A stretch of DNA of 64,000 nucleotides from the NCBI RefSeq assembly GCF_032854445.1, contig NC_088301.1, positions 2,914,001 through 2,978,000 of the forward strand, read 5' to 3'. The notes beneath the pieces were generated by a model. That model had not been told where the DNA came from and made no database searches. It saw only the letters and a list, made by a program, of their open reading frames with translations. A program made the translations under genes and the position numbers. Shown here in pieces: positions 32,951 to 44,400 of this stretch. The number at the start of each line of letters is the position of its first letter. Within the stretch, counting starts at the first letter, position 1. Source of the DNA: Liolophura sinensis (Eukaryota > Mollusca > Polyplacophora > Chitonida > Chitonidae).

Positions 32951-34965
32951 ACTGCCGATGTATTTCTCCGGCTAAAACATTTCAAATGGATAAATCCTGA
33001 AAGGCAATTTTCCGAGCATTTTACATGCTCATGTTCGATGATATCAAACATGCACAAAGAACAGCCAAGTCCTTTCAGGGTGACCTACTTTACACAGGGT
33101 GCGCTATATCGAGAACATGTCATATGATATTACTCCGCGTGACAGATGCACATGTTTAAGCAATACGCATTTGAAGATCTTGCGCCAGATATTCTTATTA
33201 TAAGACACTGGCAGATGCAGTAAATTTATTACATTAAAATAGTATGACCGCTCTAAGCTCATAGAAGGGACATTTGTCACAATGAAGAGTATCTCGGAAT
33301 ATGTATTTTATACAAGGTCAACATGACACGCAAAGGAATAACCAAAGAGCTAGCCAAGCCAGCAGGAAGCGTTATGGGCTCATGTTTCCTCAACGGAAAT
33401 CATACAAAACCATGAATTTACTTTGGAAATAGTATCTACAATGGCAAGGAAAAAAAAGAAAAACATTCAGTAGTGTCAGTGACATTCGTTACTCATAATA
33501 TTCGACGTTTAGATTGCAAATGAGACACTTTCGCAGTTTGCTGATTTAACAGTTTCTGTATACATGTATAGTCACCCATTTGATAATAGGGTGGGGTGAG
33601 TCCGGAAAGGACCCCTTGCAACAAGATGGGAAACCTCCTGTCCCTCTTAAACCTTCTTAAAGTGACCGATATTCCACAAATTACCCTAGGGCATCCCAGG
33701 TATGCGGTTGAAGTTGTTATCTAACATGTGTAGCCGATGAAATTGGCGAAGTTAAAATTCGTTGCAAACCATGAGTCAACTTTTTTTTTACTGTTAATTC
33801 AGATGACAGTATACTTTTCCGTCTGATGTTGATATTTGAAACAAGGTTTGTCTTACGCATTATAGCTTAAATATATCAAATTTATTACGAAGCTAAACTA
33901 ATAAACAGGTGCCCTCTTTCTCAGTGTAATAGTACGATACGCTGTTAGCTGCAGTAAATAACGTTGAGCTTTATTTGGAAAAATGGTGTATAGAATTTGT
34001 GTAAATTTATGATAAAATATTTAACATATAGCTTGACGATATATGAAGAAATATAACAAAATACTTTTTTGCGTGGTTCAAATTACCTCCCCCCCCCCTC
34101 CATTAGCTCACTTTGTTAAAGCACAAAACAATGTATGTAGTTACATGAATCGAACTCGTTATCCTATATTGGACACAACCGTTTCAAAGCACGCATGTAT
34201 TTATCTCTTGAAAAATATTTTTATTTAAGTGAAGAGGTTACATCAACCAAAAGCAAGTACATTCTTTTTTTATCAAAATAAAACAAATATATACCAGTTT
34301 ATACCAGCAATACCTGAGATGTCAAGTCTGAGGTTCAGAAGAAGAACCCGACTTTTAAATTTTCAAGGCACGCATGTTACCACTGTGTGAGTGCGAACAA
34401 TGCGTTAGAACGTGCTGAATGTAGAACTGCTTTCATCTTTCGGATTATTATTTTTTGGCGATTTATACTGTGTGAACAAACATGATACTTCGTTATAGCT
34501 TACTACTCCCTAACTAAATACCAAATATGTGGAAATGAATTTTTATTCTCGCAAACATATTTTCATTATGATGGGAATTACCGCAGGAAAAAGCTTTAAA
34601 ATAGCAAAATTTGACCTTACTTTTGTCTTGATAAAACAAAAAGAATAAATCGCATCACTAATATTTTTCACAAACATGTTCTTCAGTAATTGTACTTCAT
34701 TTTCAAATACGTTTTACTTGTTTTTCTGCATGAAAAAAATTACACCTCACTGCTGCGCCGAATATCCTATCTAGTTGGAAAGGGCCTATTTGGCAAAAAT
34801 ATCAATCAGTACAAATCCAATCGAAATTTTGCTTCAATTTAAGAATAGCCCAAACAATCACGTTTTAGCCAAATATTGGCCTCTTGGTGTCCACTGCGTT
34901 AAGTTCGTAAAATTTATAATGTAGATCGCTTTAGAATGTTCTGAGACATTGGAATCATTTTAGGG
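32951..34965. other. Intergenic, nothing recognised
   Basis: AT-rich, including a short C run at about 34089-34098. No exon, SINE or array could be supported. Confidence 0.45.
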
Positions 34966-35150
34966 GGCATCCGTGGCCTAGGTGGTTAGCGTGCAATGAC
35001 CCTGGAGCCTTTCGCTGTGAGTTCAACTCATGCTACCTCTCCGGACGTACATGGGAAGGTCTTTCAGCAACCTGCGGATAGTCGTGGATTTCCTCCGGGC
35101 TCTGCCTGGTTTCCTCCCACCATAATGCTGACCGCGATCGTATATGTATT
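34966..35150 (+). mobile_element. tRNA-derived SINE, 5' part of an interrupted copy
   Basis: GGGGGCATCCGTGGCCTAGG head, GTGAGTTCAACTC, CGTACATGGGAAGGTC, and the body to CATAATGCTGACCGCGATCG. It then leaves the SINE and enters a CCCTCG repeat. Confidence 0.85.
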
Positions 35151-35157
35151 TCTGGTT

Positions 35158-35246
35158 ATCGTTCTCGCCCTGGCCCTCGCCTAGGTCGTCGCCCTCGCCC
35201 TCGTCCGCGCCCTCGCCCTCGTCCTCTCCCTCGTCCTCCTGCTGGA
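35158..35246. repeat. CCCTCG hexanucleotide-like repeat
   Basis: Imperfect GCCCTCGCCCTCGTCC units lying between the two SINE parts. Confidence 0.85.
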
Positions 35247-35343
35247 GGCCGCGGCGACGTGATGTAGGTTTACGTGCTATAGATCAATAGTAGTAATCTG
35301 GGGAAAGAAATTGACATGTGTTTGTTTGGAACATTTCTCCAAA

Positions 35344-35425
35344 AATTATGCTGACCGCCGCCGTATAAGGGAAATATTCCTGAGTGCGGCGTAAAACACC
35401 AGTTACACAAATAAATGAATAATAA
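35344..35425 (+). mobile_element. tRNA-derived SINE, 3' part
   Basis: TATGCTGACCGCCGCCGTAT, GGGAAATATTCCTGAGTGCG, GCGTAAAACACCAGTTAC and an AAATGA tail. It may be the displaced end of the copy at 34966, since it overlaps that copy only by about 15 bp of the ATGCTGACCGC block. Confidence 0.85.
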
Positions 35426-35949
35426 ATCGACGAGACAACATATCACGTCAGGATGGCTACTGAGCTACAGCTATGATATATCCCTGTGTGTGCATGCGTG
35501 CACTGTTCACATGAAGTTCGTGCTCAATATTTTTCATCTGACGTGAGCAGCTCACCGGACCGGAGTAAATATATTGATGACGTGATGTTTCTCGTCTGCC
35601 GCCATTCTTTCAATTTCACTGACGAGGAACATTAGTACAGAGTTTACTGAACTACGTGTACTATGATCTATTGATATATGTTTTTTTCTGCATTTTTATA
35701 TCCTCCTATATCTATGTAATATCTATCCATCCAAGTCTATGTGTCTATGTGATATCTTTCCATCTGCACCTGCGATTTATGTTAATAACAAGACAAAATA
35801 AAAGAAAAGAAAAGAAATGAATCATAACATGTACAAGAAAATGGCAATGTGTTTTTTCTCTCGCTATTTTCTGATATGGAATTACATATGATCACCTCGT
35901 GGTGTTCATTTCATTCTCCTACCGATGCACATTGCACATGACATGCCCA

Positions 35950-36115
35950 CTTCCCAGCGCGAACGGTACCTCTACCCGCGGCCCGCGGGTCTCGGAACTT
36001 GGCACGAGGTGGTACCATTTCGCTCTCGATTTGCTTCGTTCTCGTGCCGCGGCCCGGGACCCATGAACTGTGGCACAAGGGGACGAGGACGGTCATCGTT
36101 CGCGCGCGCACAGAC
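35950..36115. mobile_element. GC-rich fold-back sequence
   Basis: It is bounded by GCGCGAACG (35957) and CGTTCGCGC (about 36098). Inside are further inverted words, GGCACGAG/CTCGTGCC and CCCGCGGCCCGCGGG. It stands out from AT-rich flanks. It could be a MITE or a decayed GC-rich insertion. Confidence 0.4.
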
Positions 36116-36307
36116 CTGCTGTAATCACCTGGTTTGGCCTGACACTTTGCTTTCTCTGACACCGTGTGTATGCCAGGTTACTAAATAGGAAATAAATAGA
36201 ATAGAAAATAATGTGATAATTATCTAAATCCTAAATACCAGTAACAGTTTTCTGGGTATGTTCTTGTCTGATCTGTGCAAAGGATGAGGTCCGATATACC
36301 ATCCACA

Positions 36308-37125
36308 GATTAGGTCCAATGCAACACTCGCATAACGAGCTTGAGGTCAGGTACGTCGTCCACAGAACGGACGTGATGAGGACCGATATAACACCCACAG
36401 AACGGACGTGATGAGGACCGATATAACACCAACAGAACGGGCGTGATGAGGACCGACATAACAACCACACAACGGACGTGATGAGGACCGATATAACACC
36501 CACAGAACGGACGTGATGAAGGCCGATGTAACACCCACAGAACGGACGTGACGAGGGCCGATATAACACCCACAGAACGGACGTGATGAGGACCGATATA
36601 ACACCCACAGAACGGGCGTGATGAGGACCGACATAACAACCACACAACGGAGGTGATGAGGACCGATATAACACCCACAGAACGGACGTGATGAAGGCCG
36701 ATGTAACACCCACAGAACGGACGTGACGAGGGCCGATATAACACCCACAGAACGGACGTGATGAGGACCGATATAACACCCACAGATTAGGTCCAATGCA
36801 ACACTCGCATAACGGGCTTGAGGTCAGGTACGTCGTCCACAGAACGGACGTGATGAGGATAGATATAACACCCACAGAACGGACGTGATGAGGGCCGATA
36901 TAACACCCACAGAACGGGCGTGATGAGGGCCGATATAACACCCACAGAACGGGCGTGATGAGGGCCGATATAACACCCACAGAACGGACGTGATGAGGGC
37001 CGATATAACACCAACAGAACGGACGTGATGAGGGCCGATATAACACCCACAGAACGGGCGTGATGAGGGCCGATATAACACCCACAGAACGGACGTGATG
37101 AGGGCCGATGTAACACGCACAGATT
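36308..37125. repeat. Minisatellite, 35-bp unit, with internal segmental duplication
   Basis: About 22 units: CACAGAACGGACGTGATGAG then GACCGATATAACACC. A divergent segment with ATGCAACACTCGCATAACG and TTGAGGTCAGGTACGTCG occurs at 36316 and again about 477 bp later at 36793. With a 35-bp period and no stops on the minus strand, all three minus frames stay open (up to 284 codons). No gene is inferred. Confidence 0.95.
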
Positions 37126-37159
37126 TACAGCCTGATAGCGTACCCCCGAATACTTCTTC

Positions 37160-37258
37160 CTCCTCTTATTCCTCTTATGCTTTGGCCTTGGACCCAAGAT
37201 CTATTGTTCACGGGGAAGGCGCTCTTACCACTACGCAACCAAAGGCGGCATGTCCTGA
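37160..37258 (-). mobile_element. Possible tRNA-like SINE head, minus strand
   Basis: The reverse complement reads GCGTAGTGGTAAGAGCGCCT, then GGGTCCAAGGCC, an A-box/B-box-like pair 40 bp apart. No tail was recognised. Confidence 0.3.
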
Positions 37259-37259
37259 C

Positions 37260-38240
37260 AAGTCACTGTGCTTGGAAAAGACATTGGATGACGAAAGAAT
37301 CTACGCTTAATTTTGGGTTTGAACATTTCAGTAACATTTAAATCATCGGGCAAAATAAAAAAAATGATCATGTTGGGTGGCAACATTTTATATCATAGAT
37401 CTTTGGGTCTCTGGTCGTATTTGTTATTTATATAGCACACGTCAAGCGAACAGGATTGTCCGAAGGAATAGTTGAAAAGCCATTGAAAAAATCAATTTGC
37501 AATAAAGGTAATATGCGGAATAAGGCTGATTAGATTTAAAAACAAATTGAGTGGCCACTAATCGACACAAAAACATCAGGTAATATAATGCTACAATCCT
37601 AAAAATCAGTGCTAGTTTTTGTCGTTTCACAATCTTCAGCTGAGAGAAAAACCGTTGGTGTTTTTAAAATTTCACATCCAAATAAAAGGGCCAAAGGGCC
37701 AAAGAAAATATCCTCATCGCCTATGTCTCTAAAAGCGAGAACTCTACACTTTGCAAAATTCAAGTAAAAGTGAGGATGCTCTATGGCTGTTGAAAAACTG
37801 GTTTTCTTAATGAAAATCTTATGGTATAGATGGAAGTCATCGACTAGTTGATGGTGTATGATATAAAGTATGTTAAGTTATAAATGATTTGCGTGACTTA
37901 AATTTCACACGTCTCCCCATTACACCCTGATGTGCACGCCTAGCTTAATAAATACACTAGATTCGAAGATTTGTGGAAATGGCTTCGACTATTAACTTGC
38001 ACTTAGATTAGCAAAGCTAGCATGCATACATTTACGTCACCTTTTGTCATAGCAGCAACACTTGTTTTTGACATTTTCTGAGAAGTCATATGATTACAAT
38101 AGTGCTATTGCTTTGATTGGTACAGGAAAAGTGATCAGAATACTGTTTTATCTTTTTTTTCTGACACACGGTTTGCGGTGATCATAAATCAGCCTGATCA
38201 CTCTGATCGTAAGTAGCACTCAGGTGAATTTAAAAGAATT
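37260..38240. other. Intergenic upstream of the Cys-rich gene
   Basis: AT-rich sequence with no array or exon recognised. Confidence 0.4.
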
Positions 38241-38246
38241 CTTATG

Positions 38247-38282
38247 ATTGGCTGAAATGGAAAGACGAAATCGGATAAATAG
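38247..38282 (+). promoter_or_regulatory. Candidate core promoter: CCAAT (reverse) and TATA-like box
   Basis: ATTGG (reverse CCAAT) at 38247-38251 and GATAAATAG at 38274-38282 lie about 50 and 25-30 bp upstream of TCTCAAGTACA, a plausible start region. The first exon ends at 38351, so the leader would be short (about 45 nt). This is inference from spacing only. Confidence 0.4.
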
Positions 38283-38304
38283 CTAATTCTCTTGCACAGG
38301 TCTC

Positions 38305-38351
38305 AAGTACATCGTGCTCACCGAGAGAAACGGACACTCAAGTGAAATCAT
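38305..38351 (+). other. Cys-rich gene exon 1: 5' leader ending in AT of the start codon
   Basis: Runs from an inferred start near 38305 to AGTGAAATCAT. The strong donor GTAAGT at 38352 follows. The last two bases supply AT of the initiator when joined to G at 41635. Confidence 0.6.
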
Positions 38352-38382
38352 GTAAGTAGATATTTTTTAAAGGCAGTTTCTA

Positions 38383-38452
<70 letters not shown>

Positions 38453-41400
38453 CAACTTTCTCAGCTTATATTCTAACTGCGGTTTCAGACTTTGTTATTT
38501 TCAAGGAATATGAATATGAGTGTCCACAGAGGTCTTTATATAGGAGATGTGTTACTAGTAACTAAGGAACATGTTACGTACACGTACATGTCAAAACAGG
38601 CAATGGTTAGTTACATGGCATAATACATGGATAAATTGTTGCTGGGAACAAGGTCGTACATGTATAAAGCTGTTAAGTAGGGAAAAATGGAAAAATCAGT
38701 ACCAATGAGTGTCTATCCGCAGGGGGGCAAGTGACGATACGTCTTTATTAGCATTGAACGGATGACCTTGCGGATAATCTGTGACATAATATTTGTACAT
38801 ATACAATGTATAATATATACAATGAGTAATAAAAATGAACTTGTTTGACAAAATTAATCGACATAAATTATACAAGCATGTGGTAGATCATCATATTATG
38901 AGATACGATATTAGGGCTGATGACTACCATTGAGACATGGGTTGTATTTATTTATGAAGAAAGTTTCTTTTACATCTGATGTGGCTTGATTGAATCTAGA
39001 AATTCTTTTTTTAAGACCGATTAGATCTTGCGCCTTTACCACCAGGCCATAGCAAGGTCTCTAGTTGCTATGTTTATTTTTATAATTAGACTGAACTTTA
39101 CTTGAACTCACATGTCAGCGACCGCATTCGGGAAAGGATCCTGGGCCATTGCACCTCGGCCACTGAGCCCCCTAGGTTCTATAAGTCTTCCACAGAAGAA
39201 GGCAACACACAAAGTGACGTGGCGTTCTGTGCCTCACAATGTCAGCACTGAAATCTCAGACTTTGTGACTGGATATTTTGTGACTGTGACCAAGCTGCCT
39301 AATAGGTCCGCTGTCTCTATTCTTCGGTTAGGAGGTAAAATTTGTGACATCCCATCTTCCCACATAAGCGAGCTAACGAGCCTAACGAGCTACAAGACGA
39401 CACACAACGTTGCATGAGCACGTGATGGATTTATCGCCAATTTTCGCTTCTTTTCCTTTAAGGAAATGTATCCGTAATGTCGTGTTTATAGTTCTCTTCA
39501 ATAGATAATGATCTTTTATATTTTAAATATTTTTTATCTTATCATTATCAACAAAAGTTTTTGAGCCGTAACATTAGTGACGTTAGGAGAAAAGCTATAT
39601 TATCTGTCAATGAACGTATTTCAGTAATCCAATGGCCCGGTGGGGATGGGGATTGAGTACAAATGGCAATTGTTAGCAACGCAGTTTGTAATAAAGGCGC
39701 AGTTTGTTAAAAAAGCACGCCAATAGTTCAATAGGGCATTGGAAAGTTGCATTCAAATACAACTATATCTAAGCTGGGTTTCGAGATGATTGAGAATTAT
39801 GACAAGAACTCCTTTAAAAGGGCTTATATCTAGAAAACAATATGTAATAAAAGATTTTGTAATAAATGTATTTTAAGCCTTATATTTTCTTAATTCCAAA
39901 AATCTTTTCCTTAGTCATTTTTAATGTTTTTATGTCCCGTACATTATACAACATGATTATTAACACTGGATTTTTGATGGAAAGAATATTAACTGTTTTA
40001 TATATTACAAAATACGCGATCTTTGTACCAGAGCTTGGAATAACAAAAACAGCCTCCAACCTTTTTATAAAACCTACTCTTTTCATTAGTTTTCAGCTAA
40101 AACTCCTATCCAGTAAAATCATCATTTTGTTTAGTTACAACGTGGATATTTTTTAAATATCTTGTTAAAAGTATTTTACTTCGCATTTCGCAGTTTGAAT
40201 ACATGAACATATTTTAATAGATACTTCCACGTGGTGCATATGTGCGTGTATTTCTTTTTCAAACTTATTTTAGCCCAATGTTCTCTTTAGATTTGAAACA
40301 GTGTGAATATATATATATATTCGCAAAAATGCTATGAACCGTTACAAATACACCATAACCCCCTCAAAACACATTCACAGAACATACACCCTCACAGAGC
40401 ATACCATAACCCCAGACAGAACACACCATAACACCCCCCCTCCCCCGCCAACACAGAAAACACCATAACCCTCACAAAACACAACATACACCCTCACGGG
40501 GCGCACAATAACCCCCAACAGAACACAAAATAACCCTCACAGAACACACCATGAACCCTCACAAAACACAACATACACCCTCACGGGGCGCACAATAACC
40601 CCCAACAGAACACAAAATAACCCTCACAGAACACACCATAAACCCTCACAAAACACACCATGACCCTCACAATACACACCATAACCCCCACAGAACACTC
40701 CATAACCCTCACAAAACACACCATAATCCCCACAGAATATACTATAACACTCTCGGGGTACACCATAAACCCTCACAAAACACACCATGACCCTCACAAT
40801 ACACACCATAACCCCCACAGAACACACCATAACCCTCACAAAACACACCGTAATCCCCACAGAATATACTATAACACTCTCAGGGTACACCATGAACCCT
40901 CACAGAACACACCATTGATACTCACAAAACACACCATAATCCCCACAGAACATACTATAACCCTCTCAGGGCACACCATGAACCCTCACAGAACACACAA
41001 TTGACCATCACAAAACACACCTTAACCTCCACAAAACACACCATACGCTGTCTCAGGAGACATCATATTGCCTCGCAGTATTTTTTTGTAGAATTGTTTC
41101 CAATTGCATTGTTACAAAGTGCGTTAACATCTGAAAAACAATTTGGAGTAAAGAAATTTCTAAGGAGTATATATCTGAAAGGAATCATCAGTCAGTTTAG
41201 GAATGGTCACGTTTAAAAACATTATTCAAACTGGCACTCTCGGAATTTCAGTTTGCAATTATATATTTCAAAATGCCACTCCTAAGGTGTTTGTAAGTGT
41301 TCCATTTTTATTACAAGTAAGGCCACAACCGAACCAGTAGTAAGATAATACCCGTCGTCATTTACCAGCGAATCCATCTGACCTGGTAGTGCAAAGGTCA

Positions 41401-44400
41401 GACCCGACTCGACGTCAGCGATGTTTTAGTTGCTGGAGTGAAAGATCACTGGGCAGATTACTATCGGTTTACATATCGTACAGTTTGACTCTTTCTTATT
41501 TGTTTGGTTTTTCTTTAAGAATAAAATGATCAACTACGTTTAGAATCTGTTGACTAAACTATCGTGACGACGTCACTTGTGACATTTTGCGTAAAGCTTG
41601 TTCGCTTTCTAACACTGAAGTTGTTTTTGCGCAGGGAGAAGGCATGTTTCTTGGTGCTCATATACCTGGCCACGGCCAGGGCGGCTATAAGCGGGCTGGA
41701 TTGTTTTGAGGATATATTTGGCTGCGGAGTTGGTGTGTTCGGAAGTGGGCAAGCCGAGTGTTGCACTTGCCTGGAAAACTATCCTGAGACTGACAGTCTA
41801 TCAATTATTGCCCATTGCGCGTAAGAACACCTTTTCTCTTTGTTTGAATGATATAAAGGTTTACGGTTGTGCTGATATTTGAACAAAAATCTAATACCGA
41901 TGGGTAGTGATAGTGAAAGTAATGGTGTAAGTGTTGTTCAAATTGGTCTACAGCAACCTACACAAAATACTCGTTGTCACGTTACTGAATTGTATTACCA
42001 CAACTGTAGTCCAGAGATCAGTCCTTGTTGCTCATGGATGAAGTTAAATGTTCATCAGCAATGTAAACATTATTTCTGTTTAATCATTAGCCATGTTGCA
42101 TTCTTAATTGTATGGACTTATTAAACGGTCGTGCTGTACTCTCTCTCTATTAGATATCATTTTTGTATATTTAATATTACCTGACCATTTGCCCAGTATC
42201 TTAGGTAAATGTATACCGGCTACAGATTTAGTGCAAATTTAGCTTAATACTTTCAAATTACCACAAGCGAGGACTTCAATCAAAACAGATCTTTGTTTTG
42301 ATGTTTAACGCCAATGTTTCATTTGTATGTCGGCGTTGTGGTTTATGTGTTGGGGGAGCCGGAGGAAAAAATCACCTGGAAACCTCTTGACAATATCACT
42401 GCCAAAACCGCCAGTGCTGGATTCGAACACGCATCACCTTTTGGCGCCGACAGCCACGTCACCTTAACCATGTGATCCAGCGATTCGATCTTTGTTAGGG
42501 TTAATATTGTATAGGTGCTCATGAGATGCTACACAATGGCTGATTACTTCATTCCCCATTAACGCATACTACATAGGTGCTCCTAACGATGCTACACAAT
42601 GGTGGATTACTTCACCCCACATTAACACATACTACATAGATATTCATAAGGATGCTACACAATGGCTGATTACTTCATTCCCCATTAACACATACTACAT
42701 AGATATTCAAAGGATGCTACACAATGGCTGATTACTTCATCCCCCATTAACGCATACTACATAGATATTCATAAGGATGCTACACAATGGCTGATTACTT
42801 CATTCCCCATTAACACATACTACAGAGATATTCATAAGGATGCTACACAATGGCTGATTACTTCATTCCACATTAACACATACTACATAGATGCTCCTAA
42901 CGATGCTACACAATGGCTGATTACTTCATTCCCCATTAACACATACTACAGAGATATTCATAAGGATGCTACACAATGGCTGATTACTTCATTCCACATT
43001 AACACATACTACATAGATGCTCATAACGATGCTACACAATGGTTGATTACTTCATTCCCCATTAACACATACTACATAGATATTCATAAGGATGCTACAC
43101 AATGGCTGATTACTTCATTCCCCATTAACACATACTACATAGATGCTCATAACAACGTTTTGAGATATGACTACAAAGACCCTTCTTAGTGCACGATTAC
43201 ACAGACATTTTTGACACAAAACTATCTAGAAGATTTTGGCGCAAGGTTAGATAGACGCCCTTGCGATTCAGTATTTCATGGATGTTTTTGGATGTTTTAT
43301 GGCGCCCTTGGACACAAAATTACATCGAATTTGTTACATTTAGGATTACATAAGCGATCAGGGCACATGAATAAAACCCCTTAAAACATTTAATGTACTT
43401 CAGCTCCGGGAAAAGCCGTAACATATACTTGCAAACGACCCTTAAAACAAAGAGATTAGGGAATATTTATATATTCGTTTCATTAGAGTTTTACAGCGTA
43501 GTCAAGAATATTTCACCGCCAACAGCATGTTATTTTGGGGAAATCGGACAGCGTGAGGGCCAACGCACAATGCAGACCTCCCCATTTACTTCCGGAGAAG
43601 AACCCAGAAAGAGCTAACAGGCTAACCACCAAGCCAGGGAGATCCCAAGACAAGGACTTAAGTGAAATTTCACGAATCTATATCAAATTTCACGAATCTA
43701 TATCAAATTTCACGAATCTATATCAAAGAAATCATTTATGCAGTCACATAGACCTATCTATTTTCTGCTTAATTTCCATCAATGTTCTGAAATTCCTATG
43801 ATAAAAGTCATTGATGAACCTGCTTTGTGCCGCTTACTAGAATCCGCGTGGTATGAATCCAAGAATACATTTTATTTCCATACTGTGTTTTTCTTTCCAG
43901 CAATCAAGAGGCCCTAGAAAGCCCTGCAACTTGCTGTCCTTGCTCTTTTAGCCTGGCTACACTTTCTGATGGAAACGATTTTCTGGACTGCATCAAGCCA
44001 AGAAATATCAAACAGCTGGTTAAGCGCTTTGAAGGGACACGGCAGTTCATACGCGATGCTGTGAAAGCCTGCAATGGGCATTTAGTAAGATTTCTATATT
44101 GTCTTTAATTAACCTTTTTCTGTATAATTAACTAGCGTTTTACACAGAACTCACAGTTATTTTAGCGATCCGTATTGTGGACTAGTGTTTACGCCGTACA
44201 CATGTTTATTTCACAAACCCATACAGTTGACTAGTGTTTACGCAGTACCAGGACTCTTGGTTATTTCACCAGTCTATACAGTTGATTAGTGTTTACGTGT
44301 ACTCTTGGCTATTTCAATATCCATATAGTTCACTAGTGTTTACGCTCTACTCTTGGTTATTTCACGAATCCATATGATTGACTAGTGTTTAAGTTGTACT

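Noticed and set aside
36231..37197. Minus-strand ORFs of 284, 157, 149, 136 and 98 codons
   Set aside because: Produced by a stop-free 35-bp minisatellite, with the same peptide in all three frames.
39866..40156. 96-codon + ORF rich in Ile/Phe
   Set aside because: AT-rich intron sequence; no splice sites and an equal ORF on the opposite strand.
40345..41055. ACCATAACCCTCACA-type repeat considered as an interstitial telomere
   Set aside because: The 21-22-bp unit is not TTAGGG/CCCTAA, and no run of CCCTAA is present.
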